The position numbers and the translations under genes were made by a program. Below the pieces are notes generated by a model. It saw only the letters and a program-made list of their open reading frames with translations, was not told the origin of the DNA and did no database searches. This document shows positions 32,410 to 39,770 of a stretch of DNA of 64,000 nucleotides, piece by piece. Origin of the DNA: Mesorhizobium sp. M9A.F.Ca.ET.002.03.1.2. GTDB taxonomy: Bacteria > Pseudomonadota > Alphaproteobacteria > Rhizobiales > Rhizobiaceae. Position 1 is the first letter of the stretch. Each line of letters begins with the position of its first letter. Where the stretch lies: assembly GCF_003952365.1 (NCBI RefSeq), contig NZ_CP034443.1, forward strand, positions 3,837,001-3,901,000. Direction: 5' to 3'.

Positions 32410-35375
32410 TGGCGGTCAAGGCGGCTGCGGAACGGGCCGAAACCAACTGGCTCTTGAAGCCGAAGGCAAAGCTCCTTCCTTTGGATCAGAGCCGAGCCCG
32501 GCGGGAATTGTCGGAGATTGCTTCCGCCGCGCAGGAAGAGGGGCTTACCCGGTTGGCGAAATTTCTGGCCGGCAAGGGCGTTGTCCAGGACTTCCTCGCT
32601 GCAATATTCGACCTGTCGCCATTCCTGCGCGACACGGTGCGCCGCCGCCCGTGGATCCTCGATGCGCTTTTCGATGAGACCGTCGAGGCCCGGCTGATTG
32701 CGATCGGCGCGGCGATCGACAAGGCCGCGCGGGCGGAAGCCATCTCTGAAAGCATCCTGATGATGGAACTGCGGCAATGGAAAGCGGAAGCGCATGTCCT
32801 GATCGCGCTGGCCGATCTTGCAGGCGAGGCTGAGACCGCCGTCACGGTACGGCGGCTGAGCGATCTTGCCGACGCCTGCACCCGTGCTGCCGTCGACTTC
32901 CTGCTTCGCGACGCGCACGGGCAAGGCAAACTCAAACTGCCGCACCCCGAGGATCCGGCGCGCCAGTCGGGCTGGATCCTGCTCGGCATGGGCAAGCTTG
33001 GCGCGCATGAGCTGAACTTTTCCTCTGACATCGACCTTGTCGTTTTCTTCGATCCGCAAGCGCCCGCCGTCGTCGATCCGCTCGATGCGACGGAGCTGTT
33101 TTCGCGCCTGACGCGCCGGCTGGCCCGCATTCTCCAGGACCGCACCGAACACGGCTATGTCTTCCGCACCGACCTCAGGCTTCGTCCCGATCCCGGTTCG
33201 ACGCCGCTGGCGATCCCGGTCGAGGCCGCACTCACCTACTACGAGGCGCGCGGCCAGAACTGGGAGCGCGCCGCCATGATCAAGGCGCGTCCGGTGGCCG
33301 GCGATCTCGTGGCCGGTGCTGCGTTCCTGAAGGACCTCCAGCCCTATATCTGGCGCAAATACATGGACTACGCAGCGATTGCCGACGTTCATTCGATCAA
33401 GCGCCAGATCCACGCCCACAAGGGCCATGGCGAGGTCGCGGTGAAGGGCCACAACGTCAAGCTCGGCCGCGGCGGCATTCGCGAGATCGAATTTTTCGTC
33501 CAGACGCAGCAGCTCATCGCCGGCGGCCGCTTCCCCGAGTTGCGCGGCCGCGAGACCGTGCCGGTGCTTGACCAGCTTGCGGCGCGCGGCTGGATCACGA
33601 CCGAAGCGCGCGATGCGCTCGCCCGGCAATACTGGTTCCTGCGCCGCGTCGAGCATGCCGTCCAGATGGTCGCCGACGAGCAGATCCATGTACTGCCGGA
33701 AGATGATGAAGGGCTCGAACGCATTGCCCGTATGCTGGGTTTTGCCGATGCGGCGAGCTTTGCCGAGGCGTTCCGCGCCGCGCTCCATCAGGTCGAACGC
33801 CATTACGCGGCGCTTTTCGAAACCGCGCCCGAGCTTTCGGCGGGCATCGGCAATCTGGTCTTTACCGGCGATGTCGATGATCCCGATACGTTGCAGACCT
33901 TGCGGGGACTCGGCTTCCAGCGAGCGAGCGACATCTGCCGCGTCATCCGCGGCTGGCATTTCGGCCGTTATCGCGTCACCCGGTCGGCAGAAGCGCGCGA
34001 GCGGTTGACCGAACTGACGCCGGCATTGCTGCAATCCTTCGGCCAGACGCGCCGGGCGGACGAGGCACTGATACGCTTCGACGAGTTCCTCGCCGGCCTG
34101 CCCGCCGGCATCCAGCTGTTCTCGCTGCTCCAGTCCAATCCAGCTCTGCTGAAGCTGCTGGCGACGATCATGGGCGCGGCCCCCCGGCTGGCCGCCATCA
34201 TCACGCGCCGGCCGCACGTGTTCGATGGTCTGCTCGATCCGGCCCTTTTGACCGAACTTCCCGACCGCGCCTATCTGTCGGCGCGTCTTGCCGCCTTCCT
34301 TGAAGGCGACAGGGCCTATGAGGACGTGCTCGACCGCTTGCGCATCTTTGCATCCGAGCAAAAATTCCTGATCGGCGTCAGGCTGCTTGCCGGCTCGATC
34401 GATCCGGCCCGCGCCGGCCGTGCCTTTTCCGATCTGGCCGATCTGACCATCGATGCGGCGCTGCAGGCGGTCATCGCCGAGTTCTCGGCGCGCCATGGCC
34501 GCATCGCCGGCGGCAAGGTTGCGCTGCTTGGCATGGGCAAGCTCGGCAGCCGCGAATTGACGGCCGGCTCCGACGTCGACCTCATCCTGCTCTATGATCA
34601 CGACACCGATGCCGAAGAATCCCACGGTGGCAAGCCGCTCGCTCCATCCCACTACTACAGCCGGATGACGCAGCGGCTGATATCAGCCGTGTCCGCGCCG
34701 ACGGCCGAAGGCGTTCTCTACGAGCTCGACCTTCGCCTGCGGCCGTCCGGCAACAAGGGGCCGGTGGCCACCCATATCGACGCCTTCAAGAAGTATCAGC
34801 GCCAGGACGCCTGGACATGGGAGCACATGGCGCTGTCCAGGGCTCGCGCGATCGGCGGCGATCAAGCGTTGTGCACCAAGGTCGAAACTGAGGTGGCGGC
34901 GGTGCTTGCCCTGCCGCGCGGCAGCGCCAAGGTGATGGCGGAGGCGTCCGAGATGCGCACGATGATCGAGAAGGAGAAGCCACCGCGCGATCTCTGGGAC
35001 ATCAAGCTGATCCCGGGCGGTCTCATCGATCTCGAATTCATCGCGCAGGTGGCGGTGATCACGGGAAAGGTCGAAGCCGGCCGCCGGGTCACCGGGACAG
35101 CGGAGATCCTGTTGCGGCTGTCGCCGGATTTCGCCGACACACAGGTCAGGCGGGAGCTTTGCGACGCCTATGCACTCTATCTGGCGCTGACCCAGATGAT
35201 CAGGCTCTGCCTCACCGGCGTATTCGAGCGGAGCGACGTGCCGCCCGGGCTTTCGGATCTGCTTCTGGCGGTCACCGACCTGCCGGATTTCGGTGTGCTG
35301 GAAGCGCACCTCAAGGAGACGTCACAAAGGGTCAGGAAGGATTTCGACCTTTTGCTTCGTGCGGAACGGCCATGA
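32409..35375 (+). CDS. glnE: Glutamine synthetase adenylyltransferase / adenylyl-removing enzyme
   Basis: The 988-residue protein has the two nucleotidyltransferase domains of GlnE. The N-terminal motif GMGKLGAHELNFSSDIDLVV (about residue 195) belongs to the deadenylylating domain. The second, GMGKLGSRELTAGSDVDLIL (about residue 705), belongs to the adenylylating domain. Helical regulatory segments lie between and after them. The enzyme switches glutamine synthetase activity in response to PII proteins and glutamine, so it controls nitrogen assimilation. It overlaps the kinase gene by one base and the EF-hand gene by four. Confidence 0.95.
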   Translation: MAVKAAAERAETNWLLKPKAKLLPLDQSRARRELSEIASAAQEEGLTRLAKFLAGKGVVQDFLAAIFDLSPFLRDTVRRRPWILDALFDETVEARLIAIGAAIDKAARAEAISESILMMELRQWKAEAHVLIALADLAGEAETAVTVRRLSDLADACTRAAVDFLLRDAHGQGKLKLPHPEDPARQSGWILLGMGKLGAHELNFSSDIDLVVFFDPQAPAVVDPLDATELFSRLTRRLARILQDRTEHGYVFRTDLRLRPDPGSTPLAIPVEAALTYYEARGQNWERAAMIKARPVAGDLVAGAAFLKDLQPYIWRKYMDYAAIADVHSIKRQIHAHKGHGEVAVKGHNVKLGRGGIREIEFFVQTQQLIAGGRFPELRGRETVPVLDQLAARGWITTEARDALARQYWFLRRVEHAVQMVADEQIHVLPEDDEGLERIARMLGFADAASFAEAFRAALHQVERHYAALFETAPELSAGIGNLVFTGDVDDPDTLQTLRGLGFQRASDICRVIRGWHFGRYRVTRSAEARERLTELTPALLQSFGQTRRADEALIRFDEFLAGLPAGIQLFSLLQSNPALLKLLATIMGAAPRLAAIITRRPHVFDGLLDPALLTELPDRAYLSARLAAFLEGDRAYEDVLDRLRIFASEQKFLIGVRLLAGSIDPARAGRAFSDLADLTIDAALQAVIAEFSARHGRIAGGKVALLGMGKLGSRELTAGSDVDLILLYDHDTDAEESHGGKPLAPSHYYSRMTQRLISAVSAPTAEGVLYELDLRLRPSGNKGPVATHIDAFKKYQRQDAWTWEHMALSRARAIGGDQALCTKVETEVAAVLALPRGSAKVMAEASEMRTMIEKEKPPRDLWDIKLIPGGLIDLEFIAQVAVITGKVEAGRRVTGTAEILLRLSPDFADTQVRRELCDAYALYLALTQMIRLCLTGVFERSDVPPGLSDLLLAVTDLPDFGVLEAHLKETSQRVRKDFDLLLRAERP

Positions 35376-35602
35376 GGGCGCAATGCCAAACGGGTGTTTC
35401 AGACCGCATCGGGGGTGACGACGCAACAAGAGAAGACCATGAGAAAGACGGCACGCTGACGAGCGACGATATCACCAGCCGTCAGAGGAAGGTCTTTGCC
35501 ATGCTTGATCGCAACAATGACGGCAGGATCGAGAAGAGTGAACTGCCGAAGAAGGGTCGTGGTTTTGGCCATCGGTGGGGTGGCGACGACAGCATGCAAT
35601 AA
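35372..35602 (+). CDS. Tiny EF-hand protein coupled to glnE
   Basis: A 76-residue frame starts at the ATG that overlaps the glnE stop (ATGA). It contains a canonical EF-hand calcium loop, DRNNDGRIEKSE, with Asp, Asn and Asp at positions 1, 3 and 5, Gly at 6, Ile at 8 and Glu at 12, preceded by a suitable helix (TSRQRKVFAML). Most short rhizobial EF-hand proteins that I know carry a signal peptide; this one shows none. A separate ATG at 35439, in another frame, opens only six codons. It may be a cytosolic calcium-binding protein or a truncated secreted one. Confidence 0.55.
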   Translation: MRAQCQTGVSDRIGGDDATREDHEKDGTLTSDDITSRQRKVFAMLDRNNDGRIEKSELPKKGRGFGHRWGGDDSMQ

Positions 35603-35646
35603 AGCTCGCGTCGGCGTGAGTCGCTGGAGCAAATGCTGATCATTCT

Positions 35647-37974
35647 TCAGGCGGCGGCCCTGACCGGCTGCGTCGGCTTCTTGATAGGAATGCGCACCGA
35701 CACGATCGTGCCGACACCCTCGGTGGAGCGGATTTTCAAGGCGCCGCCCTGAAGCTCGGCCAACGAGCGTGAGATGGCAAGGCCAAGGCCGGAACCGGTA
35801 TGGCTCTTGGAAAACTGGTTCTGCACCTGTTCGAACGGCCGCCCGAGCTTGCTCAGCGCCTCCTTCGGGATGCCGCAGCCATTGTCTTCGATCGTCAGGA
35901 TGAGAGCGCTGGATGTATTGCGGGCCCTTACCGCAATGCGGCCGCCCTGGCCGGTGAATTTCACCGCATTCGACAGAAGGTTGATGACGATCTGCTTGAT
36001 CGCCCGGCGGTCGGCGAAAAGCGTCAGCGAATCGGGGATGCGGGTTTCGACGGCGATCGACTTTTCCGCTGCCTGCAGCGAGATCACGCGCACTGTCTCC
36101 CTGATCAGCGGGCAGAGATCGATTTCTTCCTGGTCCATCGAGAACTGGCCGGCCTCGATCTTCGACATATCGAGGATGTCGTTGATGACGCCCAGAAGAT
36201 ACTTGCCGCTGCCATTGATGTCGGTGGCATATTCCTCGTAGCGCGGCGAACCCAAAGGCCCGAACAGAGCCTGTTCCATCAGCTCCGAGAAGCCGATGAT
36301 CGCGTTGAGCGGAGTGCGCAATTCATGCGACATGTTGGCCAGGAACTCGGATTTGGCCCGGTTCGCGGCCTCGGCGCGCTCGGTTTCCTTCATGTATTTG
36401 CGGTTGAGCTCGACCAGTTCGCGCGATCGTTCTTCCTCCGCCCGGCGGGCAAGGCTGAGGTCGTGGATCGTCGCCATCAGCCGGCGCTCGCTGTCGACCA
36501 GCTTCTCCTGGTGCAGCTTGATCTGGGTGATATCGGAGCCCACCGAGACGGTGCCGCCGTCCCTGGTCCGCAACTCGTTCACCTGCAGCCAGCGGCCATC
36601 GGCAAGCTGCCGCTCGAAGGTCACGCCGCCATGCTGCCCGTTGGTGTTGGCAAGCCGGCGCTCCGAGGCGAAGGCAAGCATGCGTTCTTCCAGAACGGCG
36701 CGCGAGGCACCAGGCATCACGTCGCGATCCAGCAGGCCGTTGTCCTGCTGGTACTTGGAATTGCACATGATCAGACGCTGGGCGGAATCCCAGAGCACGA
36801 AGGATTCGTTGATGTTCTCAATGGCGGTCCTGAGGCGCAGGTCCGCGGCCTCGGAACGCAGCGCCAGATGCCGCTGCTCGGTGACGTCGACAGCGATGCC
36901 GATCAGCTGGATCTCCGGTGCTTCCGGGTCGATCACCTGCGCCCTTGCGCGCATCCACACCCATTGCCCGTCGGCATGGCGCATCCGGAACACCTGGTCG
37001 ATGTGATCGATCTCGCGTGCGACGATCCTGTTGGCGAGCTGGAACAGGTCGCCGTCCTCGGGATGGATGATCTCGTCGACCTCGCCGAACGACAGCATCG
37101 TGTCGCAGGGCTCATAGCCCAGCATGTCGTACATCGAGCGTGACCAGTACATCTTGCCGCGCACCATGTCCCAGTCCCACAGGCCGCAGCGGCCGCGCAC
37201 CAGCGCCATGTCGATGCGCTGGTGCGCTTCGAGATAAATGCGGTCGGCGGCCTGGGCGCGCGCCGCCTGGCCGAAATAGGCATAAAGGATGATGATCAGC
37301 ACGCCGGCTGTCAGCACGAACAGCGTGACGTTGAGCGAAACGGTCTTGCGCCACGTGTCGAAGACAGCTTCCCGCGGGACGAGTGCTGCGGCAGCACCGG
37401 TCCTGCCATTTGTCAGGCTCACCGCCGCATACCAGTCCTGTCCGCCGATGCTGACCTCCATGACGCCGGCGCGGTCGCCGAACATGAACAGCGGTTGACC
37501 GCCCTGGGCGATGGCGTCGAGCGATCGTCCCTCCCAACGTGTCGATTGCGGTGTCACGGCAACGATCTTGAACGCGCTGTCGGTGACCGCAAGCACGTGG
37601 CTTCGGCCCATGCCGCCCTGACGGCTGATACCCTCCAAAAGGTCCTGCGTCGCGCCAGGCGTTGAGGCCATGTTCGCGTCGGCGGCAATCGAGCTGGCCA
37701 GCTGGCCCGCCGCGAGCGAGAGGATAGCCTTGGCGTCGCGTTCCACGTCGTCGCGCTCGTTCATCAGCGCCAGGAACCGCAGCGCCGCGATGACGAGCAG
37801 GAAAATGATGATGAGGGCCGGTATCGATCGGCGCAACAGCGGCTCGGCTGCCAGGAGCCGTCGGTAGGCGGGTTCGGCGATCAGCCGCGTGTTGCCGGCG
37901 AGACCGTCGCTTCTCGCCTCACGCCGCTCAAAAGCCGTCCCTCCGGGCGCGCCCCACGCGTCCGCCTTCGCCAT
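35647..37974 (-). CDS. PleC-like PAS-domain sensor histidine kinase
   Basis: The 775-residue kinase has membrane helices near 48-68 and 210-232 around a periplasmic domain, two PAS regions (about 265-380 with a typical PAC tail, and 385-500), a coiled coil, HisKA with His550 in LANMSHELRTPLNAIIGFSELME, and a HATPase domain (NLLSNAVKFTG, DNGCGIP, GSGLGLAISRS). The HisKA sequence FGPLGSPRYEEYATDINGSG with NDILDMSKIEAGQF is that of the PleC/PdhS/DivJ group acting on DivK. Position next to glnE is, as I recall, where S. meliloti carries pleC. That equivalence is inference. It is monocistronic. Confidence 0.8.
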   Translation of the reverse strand: MAKADAWGAPGGTAFERREARSDGLAGNTRLIAEPAYRRLLAAEPLLRRSIPALIIIFLLVIAALRFLALMNERDDVERDAKAILSLAAGQLASSIAADANMASTPGATQDLLEGISRQGGMGRSHVLAVTDSAFKIVAVTPQSTRWEGRSLDAIAQGGQPLFMFGDRAGVMEVSIGGQDWYAAVSLTNGRTGAAAALVPREAVFDTWRKTVSLNVTLFVLTAGVLIIILYAYFGQAARAQAADRIYLEAHQRIDMALVRGRCGLWDWDMVRGKMYWSRSMYDMLGYEPCDTMLSFGEVDEIIHPEDGDLFQLANRIVAREIDHIDQVFRMRHADGQWVWMRARAQVIDPEAPEIQLIGIAVDVTEQRHLALRSEAADLRLRTAIENINESFVLWDSAQRLIMCNSKYQQDNGLLDRDVMPGASRAVLEERMLAFASERRLANTNGQHGGVTFERQLADGRWLQVNELRTRDGGTVSVGSDITQIKLHQEKLVDSERRLMATIHDLSLARRAEEERSRELVELNRKYMKETERAEAANRAKSEFLANMSHELRTPLNAIIGFSELMEQALFGPLGSPRYEEYATDINGSGKYLLGVINDILDMSKIEAGQFSMDQEEIDLCPLIRETVRVISLQAAEKSIAVETRIPDSLTLFADRRAIKQIVINLLSNAVKFTGQGGRIAVRARNTSSALILTIEDNGCGIPKEALSKLGRPFEQVQNQFSKSHTGSGLGLAISRSLAELQGGALKIRSTEGVGTIVSVRIPIKKPTQPVRAAA

Positions 37975-38572
37975 AAATGGCTCTCCCCGATTTCAAATCT
38001 GCTTGATGATCCGGCGACACCGCACTTCCGAATCGTCAGTAAAGAATCAAAGGTGATTCGCCTTGTCTAGAGGCGCGGCGAAAAAAGATTAAAAATTGAT
38101 TGAAATAACGGGATTTTCCGATCCGTCACGCATGTTCTCCCTTCTCTCTTTCCTTCCTTTGGAGCGTTCCACCTTGGCAGCGACGGCGCTCCGTCCGGTA
38201 CCCCTCAACCGTCTTGGCGCCACGCCAATCCAGCTCCTCCCACACCTCCACAAGGGAAAAGGGCGCCCGGGCCAGTGTGGGATCGACAAATGTTTCCGCG
38301 GATCGTCCGAAAGGTTCAATGCCGGCGATCGAAAGCAGCGCTTGGCCTGGCGGCCTGGTTCGAGCGTCGCAGAAATACGGCTAAAACAAATAGATAGGGC
38401 AGGATGCCCAATTCATCCGGCTCCAGTCGGCCGCAAGGAATACACGTTTACGATATTGGAAGCATAATACCATTAAGTCCGCCAACGATGACGCTCTCCT
38501 GGTAGAACGACAAACAGGTCGGATCTGCTGAGGTCGTCGAGTGCAGATTCCCTGGCGTCAATCGAGTCACGC
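37975..38572. other. Large gap between the PleC-like kinase and the acyltransferase; possible gene remnant
   Basis: Nearly 600 bases with no gene that I trust. The part next to the kinase (38040-38105) is AT-rich and could hold its promoter. On the minus strand a frame is open from 38380 to a TGA at 38126-38128 (84 codons, containing SLVEVWEELDWRGAKTVEGY), but it has no ATG and starts after a stop. It may be the 3' remainder of a lost gene. The stretch before 38573 (38470-38570) presumably holds the acyltransferase promoter. Confidence 0.35.
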
Positions 38573-39694
38573 ATGAACAACCTGAAGCGCATGCCGTGGG
38601 TCGACACGGCGAAAGGTCTCTCGATAATCCTCGTGGTCATGATGTATTCGGCCTACAACACCGGCGAATACACTGGTGGCGTCGGGTTCCTTCATTATGT
38701 CATCGGCTTCGCGACTCCCTTTCGCATGCCGGAATTCTTCCTGATTTCCGGGCTTTTCCTGTCGCAGGTAATCGGCCGGCCATGGCGGCGCTATCTCGAC
38801 CGGCGCGTCGTCCACTATCTCTATTTCTACGCGTTGTGGGCTCTCATCATGATCGGCTTGAAGATAGGCATCTATGGCCGGGATGCGCAGGCAATGCTGC
38901 ACGATTTGGCGTGGTCGGTGATCGAGCCATATGGCGTGCTGTGGTTCATCTACATGCTGGCGGTGTTCGGCCTTGTCGCGAAACTGCTGTGGCAATTTCG
39001 AGTGCCCTACGGGATTACCATCCCGCTCGCGGCCCTGCTGCAGATGTGGGCTCCGCAGTCGAACAGCTATGCAATTACCCAGTTCGCCGCCTATTTCGTG
39101 TTCTTTCATACGGGCTTTGTGGCGGCACCGTTGGTGTTCCGGCTTGTCGAATGGACACAAGGCCATACCGCCCTGTCCATCGCTGGTCTGCTCGCATGGG
39201 CGATCGCGAATGGTCTCCTCGTTTTTTCTCCAGGTTTCTCTGTCGAGCCGACCATCACCCATATGGGTCTCGCCGCATGGCCTCCGCTGCATCTTGCCTT
39301 GGGCATCACGGGCGCACTGGCACTGTGCGTGCTTGGCGGGTTTCTTTCGAAGTTTGCGTTCATGGACTGGCTGCGTTGGCTCGGAGAACATTCGCTGGCT
39401 GTCTACGTCGCTTTCACAATTCCTATGTCCATCTTCCGCGCCGCGGCTTTGGCAAGCGGCATTCTGACTGACACTGGCGCACTGAGCCTTGCGGTTCTGA
39501 TCGTCTCGACGGTCAGTCCGGCGATTCTCTACGCCATCGTCAAGCGCATGGGCTTCGGAACGTTCCTTTTCGAGCGGCCGCGTTGGGCGCGCATTGAACA
39601 CAGGGAATCTTCACCGCGCGCAGATGAGGGCGCCTTGCGGATGGCGCCAGATGCAGCGCCGTTGGAAGCAAAATTGCCTGCCGCACCGAATTGA
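38573..39694 (+). CDS. Membrane acyltransferase (acyltransferase 3 family)
   Basis: The 373-residue protein has about ten membrane helices and the acyltransferase-3 layout, starting with WVDTAKGLSIILVVMMYS and continuing with ATPFRMPEFFLISGLFLS. Family members move acetyl or other acyl groups onto sugars or lipids of the envelope. The family pattern D-x2-(R/K)-G-x9-H is kept as Asp11, Lys14 and Gly15, but the position of the usual catalytic His is Tyr25. The last 45 residues are a soluble tail. It may be a divergent subgroup with another mechanism, or inactive. It stands alone. Confidence 0.85.
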   Translation: MNNLKRMPWVDTAKGLSIILVVMMYSAYNTGEYTGGVGFLHYVIGFATPFRMPEFFLISGLFLSQVIGRPWRRYLDRRVVHYLYFYALWALIMIGLKIGIYGRDAQAMLHDLAWSVIEPYGVLWFIYMLAVFGLVAKLLWQFRVPYGITIPLAALLQMWAPQSNSYAITQFAAYFVFFHTGFVAAPLVFRLVEWTQGHTALSIAGLLAWAIANGLLVFSPGFSVEPTITHMGLAAWPPLHLALGITGALALCVLGGFLSKFAFMDWLRWLGEHSLAVYVAFTIPMSIFRAAALASGILTDTGALSLAVLIVSTVSPAILYAIVKRMGFGTFLFERPRWARIEHRESSPRADEGALRMAPDAAPLEAKLPAAPN

Positions 39695-39770
39695 AAGCGG
39701 CGCCCGAATTTCGAGCCTGTGACGTTCCGGCCCACCTTGCCCGTCGATACAACAGCGCCTGGAACAAAAC

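Noticed and set aside
32403..34652. 749-codon open frame antisense to glnE
   Set aside because: The product has no recognisable domain and glnE on the other strand is complete, so this is a codon-bias shadow.
35439..35459. ATG starting MRKTA, like a signal peptide, inside the EF-hand region
   Set aside because: The frame closes after six codons. It would need a frameshift to join the EF-hand frame, and I see no proof of one.
38096..38467. 123-codon plus-strand frame in the 600-base gap
   Set aside because: Composition is not protein-like, there is no ribosome site, and it overlaps another open frame on the other strand.
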